A stretch of DNA of 64,000 bases from Symsagittifera roscoffensis (lineage: Eukaryota; Xenacoelomorpha; Acoela; Convolutidae), in assembly GCF_963678635.1 (NCBI RefSeq), contig NC_087064.1, forward strand, positions 55,126,338-55,190,337. The letters run 5' to 3'. Shown here piece by piece: positions 34,166 through 45,722 of the stretch (position 1 is its first letter; every line of letters begins with the position of its first letter). The notes under the pieces were generated by a model that did not search any database, was not told the DNA's origin, and worked only from the letters and a program-made list of their open reading frames with translations. Position numbers and translations under genes: made by a program.

Positions 34166-35021
34166 CAGATGGCCGAAAAACAAGTTGCAAAAAAAAGAAA
34201 AACTAGAAAAAAAAAAGAAATTTTAGATTTTCTAAACGAGGATAACGAAGAGTTAACAAAGAAAGAAACAAAGACGCAACGAAAGAAAAGATTTTGAAAC
34301 TTGCGTTAAAACAAAGACGCAACGAAAGAAAAGAATTGTTTTGTGTGAGAAAAACTCAAATTAGAAACAAAGCAACTAAGTTAGCAATTGAAACTAAAGA
34401 GAAAATATTAAGTTGAGTTTTGAAAAATAGAGAATTTATAAATTTGCATTGGAGTTTTAGTTAGTGGCTTTAGAGACATTTACAATTTATTAAGAAACTC
34501 TTGAGTGGAGAGCATATTAAATATTCCAGCCTGCATGATTGTTTTCAATCAGCCAAGACGACTGATCACTTTGTGGTGACATGAAAGGCTTGGGTAATCT
34601 GTTGAAAAGGGAGATTATTTCATAGTTCCTTCTAACCGCTGAGTTCCCTAAGTTTAATATTTAGGACCAATAACATCTAAATTTCCGAAGGGAAGTCACA
34701 TAGTAGGATAATTTTAGTTTTGTTGGTTGGCAGGACCGTCCTGCGTGCCAACACTTTTTTAAACCTAGGAGAAAAATTTTTAAATCGGGACATAGACGTT
34801 GGAAGTCAGAAAAAAAGTTTTATATTAAGTTATATCCTCGAAAGTGCAGATTAGAAAAAAAATATGGAAGGCAGTGTAATATGATGCCATTTGTATTTTG
34901 CAGTGAGTCGATATGACGTGGATAAAAGTGATTTCCATCGAATTCTGTTCGATGGCACTGTACCACTTTGATGAAGACTACGAGACTCAATGAGGACATT
35001 GACCCGGCTGTCTGGGGAGTA
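34166..35021. other. AT-rich 3' untranslated region of the giant element
   Basis: A- and purine-rich, no ORF of note. The 23-base word ACAAAGACGCAACGAAAGAAAAG is not tandem but repeats within 50 bp (starting near 34267 and 34311). A GGGGAG-containing purine stretch (35014-35020) lies directly before the 3' LTR and could be a weak polypurine tract. Confidence 0.45.
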
Positions 35022-35887
35022 TGTGACATTCGACCAGAATGTGTCAAGATGCAAGTTCGAAATCGAAGTTTTATTTTAACATCGGTGTGGGACGATTGAC
35101 CGTTTTAACAAATTAGAGGTCTTAATCGTTCATTCTGACGAACTCGGAAGGGTTAATTTGAACTTTCGAGTTAGTTTTCAAAAATTCGTTTCGAAATAAA
35201 GACACGTCACGACCTTGAGATTTCGCACCAACTGAAACGGCGAATCACAACACCGACAGCATTCTCAACGAGACCAACGTAAAAATTAGACAGAGATAAT
35301 TCAGACGAGAAAAACAGACAATAAGAAGATTGTTGTGACCCACAGCCATTCCGAGTTGTAAAGATTGTGCCGCTACAATCGTTACAACGACAATCCCGAG
35401 AAAAAACTGTCAAGCCTTCGGAAAAATAAGGACGTTATTTGCCCGGGTTCCAGAATCCGGAGGGGTCTCGGGAGATAACTTAAACATTGTTTTAACAAAC
35501 TTTTAGCTTTCTGGAGATATCCTGAATTGAATTTAATAACATCTAAATTCGTTTTCAGAGAAGCTAGGAGATGAGGGAAAGGGTTGATCCATCTTCGATG
35601 GAGATGATGATTTTTATCTGCTGAACAAAAACAATAGTAATATAAAAAATAAGTAGTAGCCCTGTTTTTAGCAGTGACCTCGTGGTCTGGAGATACTGAG
35701 ACCCCGCCATGAGATCACTATTTATGCTATAACTAAGTTAATTAGAGCGTTCTGATCGAAGCAGGAAACAGTAACGTTTTTTTGTCGACCCGATGTTAGA
35801 AAAACCACCAAAAGAACTGGCTTTGGCAGAGACGGTGAAAAACATGTAGAGCTGTGTATAGACGCTAGCCAGTCGTTTTAGAACCTA
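35022..35887 (+). repeat. 3' LTR of the giant element
   Basis: Direct repeat of 1930-2815, beginning TGTGACATTCGA and ending at AACCTA. It shares the long block beginning TTCTGACGAACTCGGAA, the CCGGAGGGGTC word and the terminal CGCTAGCCAGTCGTTTTAG. Substitutions are spread evenly, as expected for two LTRs that diverged since insertion. Confidence 0.85.
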
Positions 35888-36619
35888 CCTTTTTTCCGTC
35901 GATATGTACTTCCGGGCGAATGTTACATTGTCAGTGTCAAAAATGAAAAAAAAAATCGATTATAATGGCTGAAAAAAGGTTTTTGTTGCCTCGAAAAATA
36001 AAAATATTATAATCCATTTTCAATTGATTATAATCAGTTTGTTTTCACTTTTGTGGACACTGACAAGGAAACTCATTTATAATCGATTTTTATTCATGGA
36101 CTTCCAATGGGGGTAGTTCCCACATTTTTGAAGAATACTATTGTTTTTCCATCCAAAGGTGCTCCCAACTCCCAAAATGGGGGTTGAGAAAATAGACGAC
36201 ATGCAAATTAGACGAAGGTTAAAAGGAATATAGACGATTTTGCAAAATGCAATTGTGAGAAAATAGATGAAAGTGAGAGCAATTAAAATTGTTTGCAGAC
36301 AAATTGCGCGAGAAAAATATAATTGTTTGTAGACAACAGTTAAATTTCGGTAGCCAAAAATTTTACAAATCAATCAGGCATAATTTATTCAATTCAAAAT
36401 TCTCTTGTAGTATTCGTGTTTGACATTTTTTGTTCATTTAAACTAATTTTGTTGATTAGTATCGACATTTTTTGTTTTTTTTTTGTATTTTTGAAACTTG
36501 ACTCTTAAGAAAAAAATTTGTTGGCCCTTTCCTTTTCATAGCTTTTTCGTCTAAAATGCCAGATCTGTAAAAAATATATTCCGTCTAATTTCGTTTTTGT
36601 AGCATCCGTCCAATTTGCT
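35888..36619. other. Non-coding flank with TTATAATC-type repeat
   Basis: AT-rich, no gene. The stretch ATAATCCATTTTCAATTGATTATAATC and the following GACACTGAC/GATTTTTATTCATGG words resemble 38250-38345 and, less closely, 38930-39060. This suggests related dispersed repeats on both sides of the giant element. Confidence 0.5.
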
Positions 36620-39600
36620 ATTTGCAAATTTTTCAAACCCCTTTTTACTAGAACTTCAAAAATGCTACTTGCAAGGAAGTAAAAATAAAATGTATTTTTC
36701 ATAAATGATGTGAAGCTAGAAAAGAAGCCATATGCTAGATACTAATTTTTTTCATGAAGTAAGAATCGAGTTAGTTTTATAGTTATTCTTTACTGGGAAT
36801 GCCTTTGTAAGGGAATGCCTTTGTGAATGCCTTTGTAATTTTTGAGAGGGTTAATTTGTTCCATCTTTTGACTTTTCCTCTTTGTTCGTCACTTTCTGTC
36901 TGGCCAATTGCAATCGTCAAAGGGATATAAAAACAAAAAAAAAATCATTTTGCTCATTTCAATCTGAAAAAAATAACCCAAATTTACTGATCAAAGTGTA
37001 ACGTCCCTGTAACATCTCCAGTTTTAAGTGGCGTTACAAAAGCAATCAGTAGTGCAATTGAAAATTCCAAATCTTTTATTAAACACACTGCTTGGGTGTG
37101 CCTCATAAAGACAGTATAAATCATCAAATGAAGTCGCTTTGATGATATGACTTTTTGGTGAATCGATTTGAATTTTCCTAAACAAAAAGAAGTAATACAT
37201 TTTTAATATTTTGACGAAACTGTATAACAAAATCTTTTTTTAATAAACTTTTGCTGTTAACCGTTATTTAAAAAAAAACAAGTTTTTCAAATCTTTTGAG
37301 ATTGATTTGTAGAAGAATGGGTTCTTTTCGAAACTCCACTCGTATTTTTTTTTAAATCTGGTCAAAAATTGTTCACACGGAATTCTGATTGTTACAACTC
37401 TTGTGGAAAACCAAAGGGAGAGAAAACTGGAAAAGAGCCGAAGATTGTAAGACTATGCCAAAATTTGAAATTTTTTACTATTTTAGGCAAAAAGTTCTCA
37501 CCTGCATCTAAAAAAATGGAATGAAAAACACTTATCATAGATTTTTGTGGTCTAAAAATTATCATAACAATCGATTCACAGGTTGCACTCAGACAATAAA
37601 TGTAATAAAAAATTTATTACAAATCATTGTTTTCATCTAATTTAAAATTAATTATAATCTATTTAAAATCATTTTAAATAGATTTTATCCGGTTTATTTT
37701 TGTTTCGCGTCGTGCAAAAATTGTGCAAGGAATTCTGCATTTATTAAAGAAGTAAAGGGGAAATTTTGCAAAGCGAGTGTGCATGTGGGACGGGAAAGAT
37801 TCAGGCGGGAACTGATTCAGGTGGGGGATGGTTCAGGTCAGGGGGCGGTCGGTTCAGGTTTTTTTGGTCATTTTTTTGAAAACAGAAAAAAAAACCTTTT
37901 GGAAAATTTTGGCTCAAAAAAGCATTTTTGATATGCGATCTCTTGCAAAACAGTCCAATTTTTATTTCTTTTCCCCATCCAAAGTTTCTCAATAGTTTTA
38001 CAAAATTTGTTGAAATTAACAAAATTAGAAATTGAGTATCATTAAAACAGTAACAAAAAACAAAGTAGCGCTAAACAAAAACGGCTTTGAACATTAAGTA
38101 GTCACCTAAATTTTAAAACGCAGAAAACACGTGATGTGCGTCAGAACTCGGGCCGAAAAAAAAATTTTAAAGGAGTTTTTTGTCTTTTTCTCTTAAAGTT
38201 AAAAATAATCTAATATAACTGATTTGCAATGGGTTATATTGTTTTAACAAATACTGGCAACATAATCCATTTTTAATTGATTATAATTATTATTTTTCAC
38301 TCTTATAGACATTGACTTTAACTTTTTCGATTTTAATTCATTAAACTTACGGGTATGCTTTTGCAAGTGTTCGCATACTCTTCTAGAAGTTTTCTAAGTT
38401 TCTCTAAAAGTCTCATCAATAGAAAAACTTCAGTCCGGTTAGGTCACCACAGACAAGTTTTTGAGCATATACTAAAACACAAAATTCTCAGCATAAACGT
38501 GTTTTGCGAGCGGCAAAAATTGATCGAATGGGGTAAGTTGTTTTGGAGCAAACATGAATACTTACATACATACACAAATACACTCATAATCTTTTCAAAA
38601 ATGCTCTACTCCTAGCATTTTAACCCCTCACCCTACCATTGTTACCAAATAATTTATTAACCCAGTAGAATAACAAAAACGAGTTAAAAAAACGCGCAGA
38701 AAAAAGTAAAATTTTACAGCAGGTAAATATTTTTAGTTTAATTTGTGCAATCAGTTTATGCTGATTTTTTTGATCAGATTATTATAAATACACCAGCCAT
38801 AAATACACAAAAACATAAAAAAACTTACAATAGAACTTCAAAACCATTCTCATTTGAAGTCAAAAGCAACAACCGAAGATAAATAATTTTCAAAGGATTT
38901 TTTTTTGCTTTATCGGAAAAAAAATCTAATTTAAATTGTTTATAATTAATTTTTTTTGTAGACAGTTAAAAAATAACTCAATTGTAATCAATTTCTATAG
39001 ATGGAACTCCAGCGCGGGTATTACCCGCCAGTTGTTGGCTCAATTTTTTTGGAAGAACTTGTCTGAGCTCAACTTAACTACATCTTAACTGTTATCTGAA
39101 TTTGTCGCCAAATTCTTTGTAAAACAAACAGCATGCCAACCTTCTCGCTTTTGTCTTATTTATCACTTTTTTTATAAATCAAGCAAATTCAAAATGAAAC
39201 CTTCTCTCTCGTATCGCAAAACTGCAAAACGTAGCTTCAGAGCTTTGTAACTGTTCCTACTTTTGAAGAAAGTAAGGAATATGCATGCTCGGGCTGGTTT
39301 TTCTTATTCAAACCAATTTGCAAAAAAATCACCTCGATGGATCGATCAGTGGATCTTAAACTATCAGTAGATCTTAAACTATCTCAAACTATCCACTAAA
39401 CTATTCTGACTTAAATTAGCTGTAGAATGCTCACTAATCGGCTAATGGGACTGAAGCCCTGTGATACTTTGATGCTTAAAGTTTAACGCGCATTTTTCAC
39501 GCGTGGCGATTAATCCCGCACCACAAAATTGTTGCAAATTCATTTGAGGCAGACTAATTGATCTTATCTTCAATTCAATGCACGATTCTCACTATTCAAC

Positions 39601-41535
39601 TTAAAACTTTTTTATATTTCCTTAACCAAAAACTATTCGAGACCATTTTATAGACAGTCGGAACATTCAGGGCTTTGCCCTGATCCCAACATTCAATCTA
39701 AATGCTCATATGATACCATATGATACTTGGAAACTGAAACTTAAATTATGCTGGGTCATTCAGAAGTAAGTCAACTTCCTTACCAATTTATTTAGTTATC
39801 TTAGCTGTAGAATGCTCACTTGAAAAACTTGTTCTGAATGAAACACTATGATTTTTTTCTGCTTTTGAAAATCAGCTATCTAATTTTTTCTTTAATTTCA
39901 AAGTTTATTCCTTTGATTTGCTGGCGTGAGAATCTTTGATGGTTTGAGAATAATTTGAAGTATCAATTTAAAACCATTCAAAGGTTTAAATTATGTTTTT
40001 TTTTGCAATACTATGAGCATCAAACTCGAATACTTTGTGTTTTTTTTCGACTTCCGACGCAATATTTTTGCTCGGAGTGGCTTTTCCTTCTCCAGACAAA
40101 CTTTGACTTTTTAACTAGCTTTTTTTAAACTTCATTCGAAAAATTTTGTTATTTTGAGCTCAAATTGAAAAACAAACTCACCTATGATCATTTTTCGTAA
40201 AGTCAGGGGGGCTTTTTGATTGCAAATTTGACCAATTTGGCCAATATGGCTCAACTTACGCGCGATGTTTTTCGTGCTAATAGCGCGTAAGCGGCTATTT
40301 TATCTCAAAGAACACATATTCAGTTTTAAAAAGAAAAGAAGACAAACTTTGGGTTTTAATGGTTGAAATTGATTTCAATTGTTAGGCTTTTTCGGATCTT
40401 CTATCGTAAACCGATATGCACGGTATGCACCAAGTGCAAATGCGGCGGATCAAATCAGATCAAATTTTTAAGCAGCTCTCAAATATGTCGTTTAAAATGC
40501 ACGTTGTCAGTTTTCCAGCGTCATTTTTGGTATAATTTCACATGCTTTCTTTGCTCACTGTGATATCTGAGAACAAGCAATGATGGCATAGAACATCTAA
40601 GTTTATATTCAATTTAAATTCCGCACCGAAGTTTTTCTGATAAAACTGTTTATAATGAGAGAATTTTGCGGAAACTGTTGCTTTTATAATTGATTATTTG
40701 AAATCAAATCAGGAAACATTTTTATTATTATATTGAGGAAACGGAATATTTTTAGAACGATTATTTTGCATTTCAACGTCACCATATATTGCAACCTAAC
40801 CCCACGAACATTCATTTTTTCAGCTCCATGCAATCCCAAGTTGATCTTTATTTTTTAGCATATAACCCACGAAAAATTTTTCTTGCCAAATAATCGCAAA
40901 ATAGGCAATTTTTGTCTCCAGTGAAGCCACATTAAATCTATTTAAGAATAAGACTCATTGTAAGCATGAAATTTTATTTCAAAACTCAAGTCTAAAAAAG
41001 CAACTAACATGAACCATTACAATTATAAAATAATTTTAAAATATCCGAAAAAAAACTCATGATATGATATGTTTCTTATGAAATCTATACTAATGAATTT
41101 AGTTCCATTTAAATTAACAGCAAAAAAGCGCCCCTATAATTTGAAGCCTTTAATGGGCACTAGAGCGTTCTAGAAAAATTTCTAATTTTGCTGCCATCTT
41201 ATTGGTCAAAATTTGCTGATTTATTCTACCTAACATTCTCCTTCCTTTCCTTAAAAGGGAGAATGTTGTTAATTAGAACCAACAAAGCATTGCAACAATG
41301 AACTCACTGAGAGTCATCATTAAAGAACCCATATTTTCATTACGAGGTCAAACTGTGCCCTGTTTAGGTGAACAATCTTATTTTATGTCTTTTCTTGATT
41401 CAAATGAAAAGTCATTAGACCACAACAAAACTAATCAGCCGATAAATTTTACGTTACAGATTTTTCTACACAGAATCTACAGAAAAGTAAATGGAATCCA
41501 AATTTTGTGGATTCTCTGTACAGATATCTGTATTG
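36620..41535 (+). repeat. Left arm of the inverted repeat
   Basis: Non-coding and AT-rich. Pairs with the right arm except for two large extra segments, roughly 39150-39530 and 40030-40480, that have no counterpart. It contains the G-rich CCTGAACC-complement block (37800-37860) and TTATAATC-type repeat pieces. Confidence 0.7.
37800..37862 (-). repeat. G-rich block, complement of the CCTGAACC low-complexity repeat
   Basis: Contains TTCAGG spaced by G-rich words; its reverse complement repeats CCTGAACC, CCCCCTGA and CACCTGAATC, as in 1539-1690. The following 150 bp also resemble 1740-1900. Confidence 0.6.
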
Positions 41536-42094
41536 TTTGGAATTTAAAGCCGTCTGATTTTTCGTTTAATTTCTAGCAACATTACGAGGTCAAACTGTGC
41601 AGCTTTTGAAACGTAAGCGGCCACAAACAAGCCAAAAACAGCAAAAAATTGCGGAATCTGCAACAATGCTATTCTTCTTTGATCTTCTTTGCTGCTTTGG
41701 ATTCCATAAACAAATAGCTAAAACACTGTACTGCCCAAATTTGCTCCAAAAACAGGCAAATTTGCGGATTCCGCAACAAAATTTGTGGAATACGCAACAA
41801 AAAAAATTTGTGGGATTCTGAGTTGTTTTTGCAATCAACAAAAGGAACTAATATATATGTATTTAAAAATAAGCTGGTATGGATTCCAGAACTGTAAGTG
41901 GAATCTACAAACTGCAAGCGGAAACTGAAACTGGCGAGCGGTTTCCATAAATTTTAGTTAGAATCCGCAACTTGTAAGCAAAATCTGCATAAAATTGCGG
42001 AAACCACTTACATTTGAGGAATCTGGAACAACTATCTATAATCATTTGTTGCAAAATCCGCAAGAAAACTAACCAGCCGATACTTTTTACATTA
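41536..42094. other. Spacer of the inverted repeat
   Basis: About 560 bp of AT-rich DNA with many short repeats of GGAATCCGCAA and related words, and a second direct copy of the 20-base word ATTACGAGGTCAAACTGTGC at 41582-41601 (first copy at 41339). Short frames here lack any protein signature. Confidence 0.5.
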
Positions 42095-45000
42095 CAGATA
42101 TCTGTACACAGATTCCACAAAAATTGAATTCCACTTACTTTTTTGTAGATTCTGTGAACAAAAATCTGTAACGTAAAATTTATCGGCTGATTCGTTTTGT
42201 TGCGGTCTAATGACTTGCCCTTTGATTCCAGGAAAAGACAGACAATAAGATTGTGCGCCTAAACTGGGCACAGTTTGGCCTCGTAATGAAAATATGGGTT
42301 CTTCACTGATTACTCTCAGTGAGTTCATGGTTGCAATGCTTTGTTGGTTCTAATTAACAACGTTCTCCCTTTTAAGGAAAGGAAAGAGAATGTTAGGTAG
42401 AATAAATCAGCAAATTTTGACCAATAGGATGGCAGCAAAATTAGAAATTTTTCTAGAACGCTCTAGTGCACATTAAAGGCTTCAAATGATAGGTGCGCTT
42501 TATAGCTTTTAGTTTTAATGAAAAAAAATCATTAGTATTTTTTAAGAGACATTATCGTATTATGATTTTTTTTCGGATATTTTAAAATTAAATTATAAGT
42601 GTTATGGTTCATGTTAGTCGCTTTTTTAGACTTGAGTTTTGAAATAAAATTTCATGCTTACAATGAGTCTTATTCTTAAATAGATTTAATGTGGCTTCTC
42701 TGGAGACAAAAATTGCCTATTTTGCGATTATTTGGCAAAGAACAACTTTTCTTGGGTTATATGCTAAAAATTGTAAATCATCTTGGGATTGCATGGAGAT
42801 GCAAAATGTTCGCTGGGTTAGGTTGCGATAAATGGTGACGTTGCAATGAAATATAACCGTTGTAAAAATATTCAGTTTTCTCAATGTCATAATAAATATG
42901 TTGCCTAAATTGGTTTCAAATAATCAATTATAAAAGCAACAGTTTCCGCAAAATTCTCTCATTATAAATCAAGTTTAGCAGAAAAACTTCACTGCGGAAT
43001 TTAAAATGAATTTAAACTTAGTTGTTCTCTGCCATCATTGCTTGTTCTCAGATATCACAGTGAGCAAAGAAAGCAAGTAAAATTATATCAAAATGATGCT
43101 GGAAAACTGACAACCTGCATTTTAAATGTATTTGAGTTTGATACTCATAGAACTACAAAAAACATAATATAAACCTTTGAATGGTTTTATTGATACTTCA
43201 AATTATTATCAAACCATTCAAAGTTTCTCACGCCCGAAAATCAAAGGAGTAAACTTTGAAACTAAAAAAAAAATAGATTGCTGAATTTCAAAAGCAGAAA
43301 AAAAATCAAAGTGCTCAATTCAGAACAAGTTTTTCAAGCATTAGAACTGAATAAATTGGTAAGGAAATTGAGTCACTTCTGAATGACCCAGGATAATTTA
43401 AGTTTCAGTTTCCACGTATCATATGATATCATATGAGCATTTAAATTAAATTCTCGGATCAGGGCAAAGCCATGAATGTTCCGACTGTCTATAAAATGAT
43501 CTCGAATAGTTTTCGATTAAGAAAATATTCACAAACTATGAACTTTAAGTTGAATACTAAGAATCGTGCATAGAATTAAAGATAAGATCAATTATCCTGC
43601 CTCAATTGAATTTGGAACAATTTTTTGAATCCTTGCATGTTTTAGAGTAAAAAAAACTCGAGCTCAGTTATTAATTTTTGCAGTTTCAAAACAAAAGCGA
43701 GAAGGTTGGAATGCTGTTTGTTTTACAAAGAAGTTGGCGACAAATTCAGATAACAATTAAGTTCAATTGAGCTTAAACAAATTCTTCCAAAAAAATTGAG
43801 CCAACAACTGGCGGGTAAAACCTGCGCTGGAGTTCCATCTATATAAATTGATTACATTTGAGTTATTTTTTAACTGTCTACAAAAATAAAAATTCAATAA
43901 TTATAAACAATTTAAATTAGAATTGGTTTTTTTTTCGATAAAGCAATGAAATCCTTTGAAAATTATTTATCTTCGGTTGTTGTTTTTGATTTCAAATAAG
44001 AATGGTTTTGAAATTCGATAATAAGTTTCTTTATGTTGTTTTTTGGCTGGTGAGTTTACAATAATCTGATCGAAATAATCAGCATAAATTCATCGCACAA
44101 ATTAAACTGAAATTAGTTACCTGCTGTAAAATTTTATTTTTTCTGCGCATGTTTTAACTCGTTTTTGTTTTTCTACTAAGTTAATAAATTATTTGGTAAC
44201 GATGTTAGGGTGAGGAGTTAAAATGCTAGGAGTAGAGCGTTTTTGAAACGATTATGCGTGTTTTGGTGTATGTATGTAAGTATTCATGTTTGCTTCTGTC
44301 CTAATGTCAGCCACCCGCAAAAACAATTTACCCCTTTCGATCAATTTTGCAGCTCGCAAAACAAGTTTATGCTGAGAATGCTGTGTTTTAGTACTTGCTC
44401 AAAAATTTGTCTGTGGTGACCAAATCGGACTGGAGTTTTCTGTTGATGAGGATTTTATAGAAACTTAAAAAACTTCTAGAAGAGTATGCGAACACTTGTA
44501 AAAAGCCTACCCGCAAGCTTTTTGAATAAAAATCTGAGGTTTATAGTCAGCGTGTATAAGAATAAAAAATAATGATTATAATTAATTAAAAATGGATTAT
44601 GTTGCCATTATTTATTAAAACCATAAAACCCATCGCAAATCAATTATATTAGATCATTTTTACTTTAAGAGAAAAAGACAATAAACGCCATTAAAAAATT
44701 CAGATCAAGTTTTGACGCACATAACGTGTTTTCTGCTTTTTAAAATTTAGCTGGGTACTTAATCTTCAATGCAACTTGTGAATAGATTGTTATGATAATT
44801 TCTTTGACCACAAAAAACCATGATAAATGTTTTTTATTCCATTTTCTTAGATGCAGGTAAGAATATTTTGTTTAAAAAAAAAAAAATTTCAAATATTGGC
44901 ATAGTCTTACAGCCTTAGGCTCTTTTCCAGTTTTCTCGCCCTTTGGTTTTCCACAAAATTTCTAACAAGCAAAATTCCGTGTGAACAATTTTGAACAGAT

Positions 45001-45722
45001 TGAAAAAAGTTACGAGGGGGGTTTCGAAAAGAGCCAATTCTTCTATATATCAATCTCAAAAGATTTTGAAAAACCTTGTTTTTTTAAATAACGATTAAAA
45101 GCAAAAGTTTACTAAAAAAGTCTTTCTTACGGTTTCGTCAAAATATTAAAAATGTATTACTTCTTTTTGTTTAGGAAAATTCCAATCGATTCACTAAAAA
45201 GTCATAGCATCAAAGCGACTTCATTTGTTGATTTATACGGTCTTTATGAGGCATAACCAAGCAGTGTGTTTAATAAAAGATTTGGAATTTTCAATTGTAC
45301 GACTGATTGCTTTTGTAACGCCCCTTACAACTGGAGATGTTACAGGCACGTTACACTATGATCAGTACATTTGGGTTAATTTTTTCAGATTGAAATGAGC
45401 AAAATGTTTTTTTTTTGTTTTTATATCCCTTTGACGATTGCAATTGGCCAGACAGAAAGTGACGAACAAAGAAGAAAAGTCAAAAGATGGAACAAATTAA
45501 CCCTCTCAAAATTTATAATTCCAACAGAGTTCTTACAAAGGCATTCCTAGTAAAGAATAACTACAAAACTAACTCGATTCTTACTACATTAAAAAATTTA
45601 GTATCTAGCATATGGCTTCTTTTCTAGCTTCTCATCATTTATGAAAAATACATTTTAATTTTACATACTTGCAAGTAGCACTTTTGAAATTCTAGTAAAA
45701 AGAGTTTGGAGAAATTTGAAAA
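42095..45722 (-). repeat. Right arm of the inverted repeat
   Basis: Reverse-complement partner of 36620-41535. It keeps, for example, the segment with ATGAGGCATAACCAAGCAGT near 45247 that pairs with 37090-37110. Non-coding. Confidence 0.7.

Larger units (their letters stand above)
1930..35887 (+). mobile_element. Giant degenerate Ty3/Gypsy-order LTR retroelement (~34 kb)
   Basis: Two direct repeats of 886 and 866 bp, both beginning TGTGACATTCGA, bound 32 kb of DNA that is richer in G+C than its surroundings. Inside, in order, are a long leader, gag remnants with a CCHC knuckle, protease (DTG), RT (YVDD), an RNase H fragment and integrase (HHCC, D,D35E). The order PR-RT-RH-IN is that of Ty3/Gypsy elements. 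About 20 kb of additional, mostly unrecognised coding DNA follows integrase, including an SGNH-hydrolase-like region and a six-copy tandem array. All ORFs carry stops or frameshifts, so this copy is dead. Its size is far above the usual 5-10 kb; giant LTR elements are known from planarians and, independently, from plants (Ogre). No target-site duplication or clear primer-binding site was found. Confidence 0.85.
36620..45722. mobile_element. 9.1-kb foldback-like inverted repeat element
   Basis: Two long arms in opposite orientation (36620-41535 and 42095-45722) surround a spacer of about 560 bp. Matching anchors include CTTCAAAAATGCTACTTGCAAG at 36653 against its complement near 45690, the CTTCTAGAAGAGTATGCGAAC block near 44475 against 38365, and the AACTCACTGAGAGT block at 41299 against 42325. 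The arms are imperfect and the left one is about 1.3 kb longer. No transposase or other gene is present. Foldback-type DNA transposons have this structure; a segmental inverted duplication is the alternative. Confidence 0.7.

Noticed and set aside
1925..35892. Target-site duplication of the giant element
   Set aside because: The five bases before 1930 (CATTG) do not match those after 35887 (CCTTT); the site is too old or the ends are slightly misplaced.
41298..42328. Similar ORFs (MNSLRVI...) facing each other in the inverted repeat
   Set aside because: They are the same arm sequence read in both orientations; both break at different points and show no codon-level conservation.
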